From Ziziphus jujuba (taxonomy: Eukaryota; Streptophyta; Magnoliopsida; Rosales; Rhamnaceae), in NCBI RefSeq assembly GCF_031755915.1, contig NC_083379.1:45082001-45146000 (forward strand): a stretch of 64,000 nucleotides of DNA, given 5' to 3'. Positions within the stretch are counted from its first letter, which is position 1, and each line of letters opens with the position of its first letter. The notes beneath the pieces are model-generated. The model was not told where the DNA came from, made no database searches, and worked only from the letters and a program-made list of their open reading frames with translations. The position numbers and the translations under genes are program-made. Below are positions 13,521 through 29,656 of the stretch, in pieces.

Positions 13521-15044
13521 AAAGAGTTTGAGGAAGTTGGTGATATTGAGAATAGAAAACATAAATATTTGCATTCAGTTGATTGTATATACATAGAGAC
13601 GCTGTGCATTGTTTTTATATAGGAATTCATATTGTTCTAGTGGGTGATGTAGCTGCTAAGGAGTAGCAGGGATACAAAAAAGAAGTGACAAACAAAGCTG
13701 TAAGAATGTAAAGAAAGATCTCGTGGAATAAGTCTGTATCATGTGCTTTTCTTGTTTTTGTTTTTCAATCCCTATTATATTGGGTGGTTTAAAAATGAAC
13801 TTTCATTTCAAAGAAATTACTAAGCTTGATAAGATCTGTATGTGTGGCCGTTTGTCTAAAGTTAGAAGTTGGGCTTCTAACAAAAAGAAAAAGAGAAAAA
13901 GAGAAAAAGAAAAAGGGTTAGAAATGGGTCTGACAGTTGATGTCGTTGGGGAGCAATTAAGCTTTAAATGAACACGCTTTAGGGATTTAAATCTGCTTTC
14001 AGCCATATGATTAGGTTTGAGAAGTGAGCTAAGTTAACATGGGAAATTAAAGTAAATCCTGTCGTCGTTTTACATTATTTAAGAAAGGCAAACAACATTT
14101 GCCAAAAGCATCAATGTGTTTGATCTAATAGTAAATAGTATAAGGTTGTTGGCAAGCTTTTAACATAGCAACTGTGAGAAAGTGACTTCAATGTGCACAA
14201 ATCTAAATGCACCTTATCCTGATAACTCTTTTGCATGTTGCTATTGGGGACCATGCAGCTCATTCTTATAAATGCAATAAGATTTTTCATTTCTTTTGTA
14301 ACAGGGTTTTCGTGGTACATTAGCAACAATCCCTTACCTCCAACAATTCAGGTAAATTATCAATAATTCTTGGGAATAACCACCAAATTAGTTGTATCAG
14401 AATCTGAAAATTCAGGTTAAAATATATCTTTCACGTGAAATACCTGTAGGATGGGCATAGATAAAATGTAAATATGCAAAACCAATTAATATGCCTCCAA
14501 TAGCATTCAATCTAAAATAATGAAACAAAGTGACATACGGTAGCCTCCTATTATTACTTACAAAATTTTCTGGTATCGAAGTGTTACTTGTCTCTGTAGG
14601 TCAGACCTCTTTAACGATGGATCAGGACCACTCAAACTTTTGGGTCCCATTGGTTCGGAAATTGGGTAACAATATTTAAATTTTGTTTGAACAAAAAAGG
14701 GTAATTACAATATGCTTTCACCAACCTACAACCACTTTTGAAAAAATATTATAGTTTACTAATCATATTTACCTTTCGCTTTGCATCTTAATCAATACCC
14801 ATGCACTTTATAGAGCAACTAGTCAAAAACTGAAAAAACATCAGTCATCATTGGATTCCCATATCTTAGCTCGCAGTAGGCTTTTCTTAAATGTCTTTTG
14901 GACAAATAGAATATATCTTTTAGTACCTTATATACTTTCACCATATTTCTGCAATAGCTTCGATTTCTCAAAACCATAAAAGCCAGAGTTTGTCCTCTGC
15001 TATCCTGTAAATTTGTAATCTACCACCCTCACCAGCCCTCTGCT

Positions 15045-15089
<45 letters not shown>

Positions 15090-15316
15090 AAAAGGATATA
15101 CGGGGTAGCGTACAAAAAAGAGAGGAAGTGAAGGCTAAATCAGAACAAAGTCATTCATTACCTTTGTCTACTGGTAATCTCAAGGAACTTGAACTGTCTC
15201 CGTCTTTCTTTTTCTGCATATTGGAAGCAACACAAGGTAAAGAAAAGAAGAAGCTGAACAGATTTGGGGGTGAGTTCATTCTTGAAGACTCACTGCGAGA
15301 GAGAAAGACGCCACAA
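13521..15316. other. Intergenic region and OVATE-gene leader
   Basis: AT-rich sequence with short chance ORFs only. The last 300 bases are the likely promoter and leader of the OVATE-like gene and contain a (GA)14 run at 15051-15079. An apparent reading frame starting at 15128 begins with GTG, so it is not used as the start. No other gene is seen. Confidence 0.6.
15051..15079 (+). repeat. (GA)14 microsatellite upstream of the OVATE-like gene
   Basis: A perfect dinucleotide run about 240 bases before the chosen ATG. GA/CT runs near plant transcription starts are common and can bind BPC/GAGA-type factors; that role is an inference here. Confidence 0.85.
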
Positions 15317-15958
15317 ATGCTGATAAAAGAAACCATCAACAAAAGAAAAAACTTCTTCCATAAAACCCTTCAAAACCTCAAATCCTTCTTCCTTGGAGGT
15401 TACCAAAAGCTACCCAAATCTCTTTCTTTTAACCCCTTTTCTTGTGCAAGTGGAAAACTGAAAAATTACAAAGGAGATCACTACTACACTGATTTCTATG
15501 ACGAATGGGAGTCACATCTAGACAAACTGAGTAAGAGAGATGGCAATGATACTACAGCATCAAAAGATGTAATGAAGGAAGAGAATACAAGTGGTGGAAA
15601 CATCATATTTCCAGAACCGAGTCCGGTCAAGACCAAGCAAGAAGGTGGATTGAAGGAAAAGAAGAAGATAGGAGGTTCCAATCTGGGAAAAGTAAAAGAA
15701 TCAAATGCACAGAAGATGAATTCAGGGGGTTATGCTTTAGCGCAAAAGATGAAGGAATTGGAGATAATGGATGCAGGGGATGTGGAACAAGTTTTGGATA
15801 TAGAAGAGGCACTCCACTACTATTCTCGCCTTAAAAGCCCTGTCTATGTTGACATTGTTGATAAGTTCTTCATGGATATGTATTCAGAATCCACCATTCC
15901 TGCAGCACCTGTCAACATCAACCATTCGAAACGGAGATTTGGCTCATTTAGATTGTAG
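15317..15958 (+). CDS. OVATE family-like protein (putative transcriptional repressor)
   Basis: Single-exon gene of 213 residues. The N-terminus is basic and hydrophobic (MLIKETINKRKNFFHKTL), followed by a polar linker rich in Lys, Glu and Ser. The C-terminus has an OVATE-type helical motif, IEEALHYYSRLKSPVYVDIV followed by DKFFMDMYSE. OVATE proteins are plant nuclear repressors that bind homeodomain and TRM proteins and affect organ shape. The motif best resembles the divergent OFP17-like branch rather than classical OVATE proteins, so the function is less certain. I chose the ATG at 15317 because the frame upstream only has a non-ATG opening. No introns, as is usual for the family. Confidence 0.6.
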   Translation: MLIKETINKRKNFFHKTLQNLKSFFLGGYQKLPKSLSFNPFSCASGKLKNYKGDHYYTDFYDEWESHLDKLSKRDGNDTTASKDVMKEENTSGGNIIFPEPSPVKTKQEGGLKEKKKIGGSNLGKVKESNAQKMNSGGYALAQKMKELEIMDAGDVEQVLDIEEALHYYSRLKSPVYVDIVDKFFMDMYSESTIPAAPVNINHSKRRFGSFRL

Positions 15959-16557
15959 ACAGCACTAGCAGCTTAGCAAGTTCTTTGCATATGGATCTGT
16001 TCCATGTCTCTATTTCTTCACCTTCTTTGTTAATGTTTGCCTGCATTATCGTTTCCAAATTCCTGGTTTGTCAGTCTTCTTTCTTCTCATCTTGATTGTT
16101 TTATGCTCTTTTTTTTTTTTTTTTTTTTTTTGTCTTATTCACATCAAAAATTGGATTACAGCCATCTTTCTGCCAGAGGCCATGTTTCGGTCCATAAGAT
16201 GGTCTTTTTCTCTTTTTTGTTTATTTATGTATATATGTATCCTTTTTATGAAGATACTTGAATGCAGCATACATTTGCCATAGGCTGAAACAAAAATAAA
16301 TTCTTCTATTTCAATCCAAGCTTTTTCACACTGTCAGCATAATAATTATGAACTCAGGTTAATCAAATGATCAAATTATATGAACATCAATACCATTTTT
16401 TAATGTCTTGTTGAACAAGTATCAATTAAAGTACTCGTTTTCTAGATGCTTTAAAGCTATGATATTACAGCAAAAACCAATTCTAGTAAACATCATTTTC
16501 CGCTACTTTAGAGGCTACAGTTTTGTTAAATCCCTTCAACCCCCATCCTCCTCTCCC

Positions 16558-18277
16558 TTATACCACTTTTGAACAATTAAGCCTATCTGATCTATAGGAG
16601 CTGTCATTGCTTGGAGGTTTGCTAGCTTCATCATTGCCAAGGAATAGTCTCGTCGGAATAAGGAGGATCTGAAGCATTTGACCCATAGGAGCTGTCAATA
16701 CTTGGAGGTTTGCTAGCTTCATCATTGCGAAGGGAAAGTCTCATTGGAATAAGTAGGCATCCGAAGCATGTGCTCTAACCCACATCCCAGTTTTTGCTAC
16801 TGCCATCAGCTGCTGATCAGCATGGAGGATCCCTTTACGTTGCAGAAGGACGCCGAAATAAAAGGTGCCAAAATTTGAACCAGGTCTGTCATAGCTCATA
16901 GCCATTTCTGGCTCTTCATTGTGGCCCATTAATGTAGGAAGGTGATGCACACGTCTAAAGGAAAACCAGAAGAAAATTTATGTCTAATAGCAGCAAATAT
17001 TACTCTAAATCTAACAAGAAGCACAAGAAAATGAATTCCTATAATTGAAGAAAGACAGTTCTAAGCAAAAAATTGAACCGAAAATGAGCATCAAACTCAC
17101 ATATTGCTGAATAGAATTTTACAAAATCCCAGATACAACTAAACTGAGTTTCTCTATGGTATTTAACAGAAAAGGAATCATATCGAATTCTCGGGAAACC
17201 AAGAAGATATAGTTAAAAACCCTTAAACCCCTCTGATGATTCACAATTCACAAAGAAAACACGGTGCAAAAGAAGAAAATCGAGTATATATTTTTGTTTC
17301 TCTAGAAGGAGCTTAAAACTCAGACAGAGTGATTGATCCACAAACACAGCATTCTATCAACAGAACGAATCTACTTAATACAACACTCACAATCATCAGA
17401 TATGTTCATCATTCATTTTATACACTAGTATGAGGTATAGTAAACGAACCAAAGAGACTGACGGTTTCTCTTGCATTGAATATATGATTATCAAAGAGTT
17501 CGGAAAAAGCTTAACGATTTCATTAGCACACCAGTACATATACACAAAGTGGTTACAAGATATAAGTACATACAAACCAGATACAACGAACGACTAAACA
17601 CGGGGTTGTTACAAGATAACATACACGTGAGATGGGTTATGTCTCCTTATTGAATCCCCTTGAAGCAAAGGAGGCAAGGATCTTGGACAAATTATCATAA
17701 GGAGGAGGAAACTCCTCTGTTGCAAGGTCGGTGAAAGCAATTATACTGTCTTCTACCAGTATATAACTAGAAAGGCCACCACCAGCCTGAAATTCATAGA
17801 CCCAGAAAAACTTCATTTTCATGTGTTTATATATGCAATAGAACTATCTATGTAAAAGGGAATGGGGTTTGTTTATTACCAGTGCAACACTATCTCTCGC
17901 CGCCAGAACAACATTATCTGCACAAGAGACTTTTTCTCAGAATTGATTCCTTTAAAGGAAATCCAATAGAACAGAGGCATCACATCCCTTCATAAGCAAC
18001 ACAAAATAAATATTTGAGAGAGATAAATAACCCAGATAAAACCAATATGAAATCCAACAAACTCACTTAGGAATCATTTTCAAAACCAAGAAATAACAAG
18101 AAAGACGACCATGGAGAAAAGTTGGACGAGAGCTGAAGAAAAGTTGGTGGAGAAAATTACCTTGGCTTTTGGGAATGGTAGAAATCGAATTTTAAGTGGA
18201 TAAAATTCGTATAATAGAGCATCTGGTACTTCATGGAGAAGAAAACAGAGCGATGGATCGCTCATGATCAACTCCAA
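16558..18277 (-). pseudogene. Class III peroxidase pseudogene
   Basis: Scattered exon remnants read on the minus strand. At 17880-17917 plus 17637-17773 the frame gives DNVVLAARDSVAL then AGGGLSSYI and AFTDLATEEFPPPYDNL, matching the secretory peroxidase stretch after the proximal region. At 16741-16950 it gives FYFGVLLQRKGILHADQQLM and WVRAHASDAYLFQ, the C-terminal peroxidase block, followed by an in-frame TGA where Arg is expected. Downstream AMMKLANLQ and RLNCSKVV with a TAA at 16558-16560 are recognisable but in shifted frames. The block at 18161-18277 (MSDPSLCFLLH...) may be the damaged first exon; it joins the next exon out of frame. The distal haem His region and the AHSIG-type proximal His motif are not found. 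The gene is dead by several criteria. Confidence 0.72.
16594..16770. repeat. Tandem ~91-bp duplication of the peroxidase last-exon segment
   Basis: Two adjacent copies, about 16594-16684 and 16685-16770, share blocks such as GGAGGTTTGCTAGCTTCATC at an offset of about 91 bases, with scattered substitutions. Read on the minus strand, each copy encodes a version of AMMKLANLQ, so the end of the peroxidase coding sequence has been duplicated. Confidence 0.8.
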
Positions 18278-18280
18278 CTT

Positions 18281-18418
18281 AAACCCAGAAGTTTTGCTTA
18301 ACTCTTGGTTGTAAAGTACTTGTTCTTCAAGAAATTGAAAAACTTCATCTCAAACCCAGAAGTGGTGCTTAACTCATTGTTGGTTGTAAAGCATTTGTTC
18401 TTCAAGAAATTGAAAATG
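18281..18418. repeat. Tandem ~71-bp duplication
   Basis: The block starting AAACCCAGAAG at 18281 recurs at 18352 with a few changes, and both copies contain TTGTTCTTCAAGAAATTGAA. It lies upstream of the first peroxidase remnant. No function is apparent. Confidence 0.8.
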
Positions 18419-19186
18419 TAAAGAATGGTGATCAGAGGCTTCCATGTTCTCAAAAAATCCATTTCAAAGATTTTGCAAAATGTCGACTCTCTCTCTGTTC
18501 TATCTATTCTACTTTACTGAGTTTCTTTCTGAACAGGGAAGCTGGCGGGAAACGATGAGTTAAATAACGGAAATGCCCTTGTCAGTAGGAGTCTATAATT
18601 GGTAGTAGCTTAAACTGAAAACGATGAGTCCGACGGGCAAGCCCGTGGTATAGGCCCGGGTTTTTAAAAGCTGAGCCCAACTTACTAGCCCCAGCCGAAG
18701 ACAAGACAATTTTCAAACTTGAAGCAGTGTAAGCGACCTGCATTTGGCAAGGAGAAGACATTTTTTTTTTTTTTTTTTAAATTCTGCTATGTAATTCCCA
18801 TTCTGTTAGGTGTTATAGCATATCACAATTTGTTATTTATTGTTAAATTATATTCTTAGAATTAACTTTGACGACATAAATTACAATATTAACATGATTT
18901 TACAAAATAAACAAACATGTAGATTAAAAAAGATATCCAAGAAAACAAACACGCAGAATAAAAGAGATATCCAAGAAACTTTAATCTGTATATGCTGCTA
19001 AAGAATACAAGTACATTATGACAATAAAATGACCAATTCCCCTGGAAAACAAGCACATCCAGTCCCACTGCTCTTTCATAATCAAATTACAAAATTAATA
19101 TCTATACAAAAGCATGCCAGTGGCTTGTGAATCCCATATAATTAATATGTAAAAATAAAAAAAAAATGGCCAAATTTCAAACTGTA
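18419..19186. other. Intergenic region
   Basis: Between the peroxidase remnants and the 3' end of the kinesin gene. It holds a poly-T run near 18761-18778 and AT-rich sequence, the latter part of which is the probable kinesin 3' UTR on the minus strand. No gene recognised. Confidence 0.6.
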
Positions 19187-24491
<5,305 letters not shown>

Positions 24492-24587
24492 CGTCTCCTT
24501 CTCCAAAGAAACTCCAATTGAAAATCTCAATCACAACCTCCCAGAAAAAGCTTGGATCGAGCTTCACTCTCTGTCTTTCTCTTCAAG

Positions 24588-24594
<7 letters not shown>

Positions 24595-24626
<32 letters not shown>
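24595..24626 (-). repeat. (GA/CT)n microsatellite in the kinesin leader
   Basis: About 16 CT dinucleotides on the plus strand, GA on the transcribed sense strand, lie about 100 bases before the kinesin ATG. Probably in the 5' UTR or core promoter. Confidence 0.9.
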
Positions 24627-24631
<5 letters not shown>

Positions 24632-24916
24632 GATATTAATGCAAAGAAAGCTCTCTCTCACACACTGAAGCTTGTCTCAGACTTTTTCTATTATTTTTTA
24701 AAAAAAAAAAAAATTTAATATTTAAAATTTTTTTAAATGTGGCTTTTTTCTTTTTTTGAACACAAAAGCTGAGAGAGAGAGAGAGAAAGAGAGAGCCAGA
24801 AACTGTGTAAGGGAGGACTGCAGTAGTTGTTGTTTGTTGGCTTGAGTAAACCCAAAGATACAGGAGGATAGAGTGATGCTTTGAATTTTAAAAGGGCCAA
24901 AAAAAAAAGTTTTCGA

Positions 24917-25054
24917 CACGTGTGAAGGGATCTTAATCACGTGCGAGTGCGGGGGTGTAAGATTAAAATTGAGGAAGTAAACGACGACGAAGAGTGTTTT
25001 TGGGTCCCACCTGCATTTTGAACTAGGCCTATCAATCCCCCACGGTACCACGTG
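24917..25054. promoter_or_regulatory. Cluster of three CACGTG G-boxes upstream of Kinesin-13B
   Basis: CACGTG occurs at 24917-24922, 24938-24943 and 25049-25054, the last within the palindrome CCACGTGG. G-boxes bind plant bZIP and bHLH factors (light, ABA). They lie 430-560 bases upstream of the kinesin ATG. Binding is inferred, not shown. Confidence 0.55.
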
Positions 25055-26141
25055 GTGGGGTCCCTTGGGTTTTTATTTCTAATTTATTTTCATGGGTTGC
25101 GCGCTTGGACTTGGTATTCAAAATTCTCAGCGGCAACGTGTCGCGATGTGAGAACGTGGAAATGTGGGAGCCGCTCAATGGAGATCCAACGGTGGAGTTT
25201 GAAATGTACGGCAATCCTAGCGGCGTTGTTGGAAAGTAGGTTGTAGGGCGGGGCCATCTCGTTCTAGACGGCGCACTGACCTTTTCTCAATTTTTGTGGT
25301 GGTGGTAATGGTGGCTGTGTGACATCTTCGTTTTAGTCTTGGATATCTAACGGATCTGGCCCAATATAAGGCCATTGGACTTGGAGTTTGGGTCGAGTCC
25401 GCGGTCCAGTATTGCTAAGGTTGACTCATCGAAGACCAAAACATAGTTTTTTTTTTTTTTTTAAATACAAAAATTAAAAAAAAAAAAAAAAGAACATAGA
25501 GTTGTAATTTTAGTTTATTTTTTTTAATAGAAAATATTTTAGTTTGTTTGTAAATCTAACTGAGTTTGAGAGTAAAAATACTTTCTTCTGGCTAGTAGGA
25601 CTCCAAATTGGTGTATTAACTCAAACCATTTCTTTTCTTATTATCGGTGTTTGAATATTGAAATGTTGAATTGTGATTGTATATGAAAAAGTAAATAAAG
25701 CAGTTTGCAATAAAAAAAAAATAATAATAATAATAATAATAGTCACCTATGTAAGCTAAATATTTCTTTGAATAATATCATATAGCAATTTGTGTATGAC
25801 TATGGATGAACTAGTAGAGGGCATTTACCTTTTATAATATATGGGCTCTAGCTGCTTGGAATTTTCATTAGAAATACGTATAATTATTTTTCTTTGAGTC
25901 TTCCTATTGGTTCTTGCCTTTATCCTCTTATTAGTTGATCAGTAGATATCTAGAGCAAAATTTAGTTGTAATTGATCGATCCGGACCAACTATCAAGGGA
26001 TTATTAACCTTATTTAGGGGATAATTGAAGTTTTATAGATAATTAAGCGAAGTTCTCAAAGAAATCATAATCCACCACATACTTCAAAATTCAAAGCTAG
26101 GAATTGGATATGCACGCACATACAATGGTCTTGCAGTGCAG
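25055..26141. other. Intergenic region between Kinesin-13B and PDX1.2
   Basis: The first 300 bases are less AT-rich than their surroundings. Poly-T and poly-A runs occur near 25447-25491, and an (AAT)n run near 25719-25741. The two genes are divergent, so this is a shared upstream region. No gene recognised. Confidence 0.6.
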
Positions 26142-26245
26142 TGCCAACCGTCAGATCTTTTTGTTGGTTGAGACTAGAAGTTCTATAATACAAGACCCTA
26201 ATGATAATTTTAATCTGAGTCATCAAGAAGATCTGACGGTTGGCA
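26142..26245. mobile_element. Short inverted-repeat element (MITE-like)
   Basis: A 104-base segment bounded by 22-base arms that are inverted complements with one mismatch. The left arm begins TGCCAACCGTCAGATC and the right arm ends GATCTGACGGTTGGCA. The loop is AT-rich. It could be a small foldback MITE or a stem-loop-forming sequence. It lies about 310 bases upstream of the PDX1.2 ATG. Confidence 0.5.
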
Positions 26246-26474
26246 TTGGAAAGTCCGTAAATAATTTAATCCTATCCGTAGACTCATGTAATTTAATTCG
26301 TGGATAATTAATTCATCAAGGTGATCAATAAAATTTTAAGATAGACTAAACAAAATCTTGAAAAACCGCCAAATATTACATAACTAACCCATACTACATT
26401 CCTCTATCTCTATTCAACAACCAAATTTACTTCTGTTTTAACAGATTCTAATCTACTTTGTTTTCAGTTAATCA

Positions 26475-26498
26475 ATATATATATATATATATATAAAC
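26475..26498 (+). promoter_or_regulatory. (TA)n tract ending in a TATA box, PDX1.2 promoter
   Basis: An alternating AT tract ends in TATAAAC at 26492-26498, about 57 bases before the PDX1.2 ATG. Transcription would then start near 26525 and give a leader of roughly 30 bases. The assignment rests on position and motif alone. Confidence 0.5.
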
Positions 26499-26554
26499 AT
26501 TGGATTTCACTTCTAATCTCTCTGCTCCTTAATCTCTGTTTAAAGCCGATCAGG

Positions 26555-27412
26555 ATGGCTGAAATTAGCAGCGTCGCGGAAATCTCAGATGCCAAGAAGA
26601 TGGAAATGAAACTCGAACAAGCTCAAAAGCTGATCGGCGGGACTATCATCGAAGTCAGCACACCTGAACAAGCCAATCTCGCCGAAGCCGCCGGTGCTTG
26701 CGCCGTCATGGTATCGGAGCCGCCGGCTCAAGATAGACCCGGCATTTTACGCATGCCAAATCCTTTCCTCATCAAAGATATCAAGAAGGCCGTAACGATT
26801 CCAGTCATGGCAAGGTGCAGAATCGGACACGTGGCGGAAGCCCAGATACTCGAAGCCATCGGAGTCGATTTCATCGACGAGAGCGAATCTCTGACAGTGG
26901 TGGACAAAGAAAACCCCATCGACAAGCAAAATTTTCAAACCCCTTTTATCTGCGGGAGTCGAAGTCTTGGAGAGGCATTGATGAATATAAGGAAAGGCGC
27001 TTCAATGATCAGGATTCAGGGTGATTTACTGAGCTCCGGTGACATTTCCGATACGGTGAAGAATGTGAGATCGTTAACGAAGGCCATCGGGAATCTGAAA
27101 AGAACTTTGGATGACAACGAAGTGATCGGTTTTTCGAAGAAATTGGTGGGTTCTTTCGAAATCTTCGAAGAGGCTCTGCTAACGAAGAAAATGGGTAGGC
27201 TTCACGTCGTGCAATTCGCCGCCGGTGGGATTGTGACCCCGGCCGATGCATCGCTGCTGATGCAAATGGGCTGCGACGGAGTCTTTGTGGGCTCGGAGAT
27301 TTTTCAGTCTTCGGATAGGAGGAAGTGGGAAAAACGTCTCTGCGGCATCGTTCAGGCTGTTAAGCAATACAAAGATCCATTTGTGCTGGTCGAATCGAGC
27401 TCTAGATTTTAA
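26555..27412 (+). CDS. PDX1.2: PDX1.2-like pseudoenzyme of pyridoxal 5'-phosphate synthase
   Basis: Intronless, 285 residues, of the PdxS/SNZ family that makes vitamin B6 in a 12-mer with PDX2. The barrel is clear: EAAGACAVMVSEPP, KAVTIPVMARCRIGHVAEAQ, GVDFIDESE, VVQFAAGGIVTPADASLLMQ and GCDGVFVGSEIF. Both lysines that carry the sugar intermediates in active PDX1 are replaced: the VMAKARIGH position is Arg87, and the MIRTKGE position is Gln155 (MIRIQGDL). The same changes mark Arabidopsis PDX1.2 (At3g16050), a non-catalytic partner that stabilises catalytic PDX1 subunits, notably under heat stress. The N-terminal segment is divergent, and the protein stops about 20-25 residues short of the usual C-terminal tail. 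No clear heat-shock element was found by eye. Confidence 0.92.
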   Translation: MAEISSVAEISDAKKMEMKLEQAQKLIGGTIIEVSTPEQANLAEAAGACAVMVSEPPAQDRPGILRMPNPFLIKDIKKAVTIPVMARCRIGHVAEAQILEAIGVDFIDESESLTVVDKENPIDKQNFQTPFICGSRSLGEALMNIRKGASMIRIQGDLLSSGDISDTVKNVRSLTKAIGNLKRTLDDNEVIGFSKKLVGSFEIFEEALLTKKMGRLHVVQFAAGGIVTPADASLLMQMGCDGVFVGSEIFQSSDRRKWEKRLCGIVQAVKQYKDPFVLVESSSRF

Positions 27413-27999
27413 CGTTTAATGTTTTCGATTCGGTATTTTTCTTATTTCTTTGAACGCAAAAGCTTAAAAGGCTAGAACAACATTTGTTAAAGCCCAATAT
27501 TAAAAGGGTTCGATCCACGTACAGTTTTTGGGTTGGGTCCAGTCAATGTTTGTCGTTTTGTTAGTGTTTGTTGACTTACTGACGACCAAGACATACTTTG
27601 AATAAAGGCATTCACCTTTCTAAGTAGAACCTTAAAAATGAAAAGAAACTTTGAACCAGTGTTTTCTTTTTATGTTGTTGTTAAAAAGAAAAACAAAAAC
27701 AAAACAAAAAAGGAAAGATTATGATAGAAGATACGGTTGTTATCAACCTAAGATTGATTAGATCATTCACAAAATGTCAAAGGCCAATACATTTTTGGTA
27801 CATTATTATAGGTAGTAAAAATTATCTGGTATATCTTAATTAATCATTGTTGGTTCTCTCAGAAAAAGTAAAAATCATGCAGTTTTGAAAAAATTATCTT
27901 CTGTATAAAATTTGAACTCTTTTTAGCCAATTTTATACCAACTCATCAAATTTATTAAGCTGCATCAACACTTTGCAACTATTGCAGAAAAACATATTT
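27413..27999. other. Intergenic, convergent 3' ends
   Basis: AT-rich spacer between the PDX1.2 stop and the BAC2 stop, which converge. It contains both 3' UTRs and an A-rich stretch near 27690-27715. No gene recognised. Confidence 0.7.
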
Positions 28000-29656
28000 T
28001 TACGTGATTGAACTTTCTGTTTGAGTGTTTCCATTGGTGAATAGGCACCTAAGAGCAATCTCATAAGCTGCAAAAATAGCCCCATTTACCACAAATGCTC
28101 TTGTAACAGCAGTTCCTAATCCTCTCCACAGCACATTATATCCTTCCTCCTCGACGCTCTTCCTAAAACAATCAGCAATCCCTTTGTATTTCAGAGGACC
28201 ATTTGGAGATTGAGCTTGTAACCTGGTTTTTACAACATCCAATGGATAGCAACAAACCCAACTGGCAACACCTGCCAGCCCTCCTGCTAGCAACATTGTC
28301 TGGAGGCTCTCTTGCCCACTCTTTCTGCACCCTGGATGAAGCTGCTCTCTCACGTACTCATATGTCCAAAAGTAGAATCCATGACACGGTGCATCTCTCA
28401 TCGTGGTTATGGTTAGACCTCGGTATATTCCTCTCAAACCTTCGGCTTTGAATATGCTCTTGGCAACACTTACAGGGCCTTTATGAGAATCAGTTTGATG
28501 AAGTTTTGGATTGGTATTCTTCAATTGAAGTCGAATTTTAACAAGCTCTACGGGACTGAGGATTAGACTCTGTATAGCACCTGTACCAAATCCTCCTAAA
28601 GCAACACCTTTATAGGAAGGAGGGTCACTTAGTGGAACGGATGTGTCAAATGCTCGAGAGAGAACGGCATATATCTGGAATACCATAGCGTTCTGTAATG
28701 TGAAAAATAAATTTGTTAGCATGGCCTATGAAAAAAACTAAGTTCCAATTCGAAAACTGAAATTCTAAAATGTTGAAACTATTGGAAAACATTATAATAT
28801 CATAAATGAATTGCATGATTGATATCTGGGTTACAATCTCTTCAATTCTTAGGCGGAGCTAATATGCAAGCTAGACCATGTCGATTTCAAGTTTTGCACC
28901 TAAAAGACTGATTATCTAATAAGCTATTTACTGAAAAATGAAAGTTTGATCATTTTTAATTTTTTTTTGGTGGAGTGTAAAGATCCTGAAATTAATTGTG
29001 TGATATTTTACGAACCCAATTCCAATCTGAGCTTCAGGTCTAGATTTCTATGGTACAACTGGTTAGGAAAAATAAACACTTTCAGGACCAAAGAAGGTTG
29101 ATGATAGGTTCAGCTCGATTGGGAAGACTTTCTATTGGTTAAATGTTGATAAGATTTTCAACCTCTTTCATACGAAACTGAGAATGACCCTTCATTGAAA
29201 ACCCTTAAATGCCACCTTACAACCCTGCTACTCTAATAGATACTATTACTATTAAACCAAAGGCATTAAAGATTGTACCTACCTTATGATCATTGATCAA
29301 CCAAGCATACAAACAAACTAAATGAATAATACAGAATTTCAATCAATTATTAATCCTACCTACTAGTTAAAATAAGTGAAAAAGGAAAAAATGATAGAAT
29401 GAAAGAAAGAATGAAAAAAGACCTGAAAAGTGACAGATGCCAAAGGAGCAGTCATGCCTCTGTAGAGAGCAGAAGGTCCTTCAGCAGAGATGACATTACG
29501 AAGGATGGTGAAAGCAGAACCAGTTTTGGAGTGCTGTTGGCGGATACGAAGGGTATCGAGTGGATAACCAGAGATGATACCAGCTATGCCTCCAAACCCA
29601 CCAGCTACGAATTCTCTTCCCCAACTGCTCGCAAGAAACTCTGGCCAGAAATCCAT
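28000..29656 (-). CDS. BAC2: Mitochondrial basic amino acid (arginine) carrier
   Basis: Member of the mitochondrial carrier family, inner membrane, 308 residues. Exons on the minus strand are 29423-29656 and 28000-28692. All three carrier repeats are visible by their signatures: GYPLDTLRIRQQ, SPVELVKIRLQ and CYPLDVVKTRLQ. Matching matrix-loop motifs are LYRGMTAPL, IYRGLTITTMRDAPCHG and LWRGLGTAVTRAF. The start MDFWPEFLASSWGREF is as in Arabidopsis BAC2 (At1g79900), which moves arginine, ornithine and related cations in proline and arginine metabolism under stress. Ten residues upstream there is another in-frame ATG, less like the family. No damage is seen. Confidence 0.93.

Noticed and set aside
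15128..15316. Longer start for the OVATE-like protein
   Set aside because: The frame opens with GTG and includes leader sequence; the first ATG in frame is at 15317.
17637..17822. A separate small gene of 61 residues
   Set aside because: The residues match an internal block of class III peroxidase, so it is part of the pseudogene.
27505..27520. GGTTCGATCC resembling a tRNA T-arm
   Set aside because: No A box, acceptor stem or anticodon arm can be folded around it.
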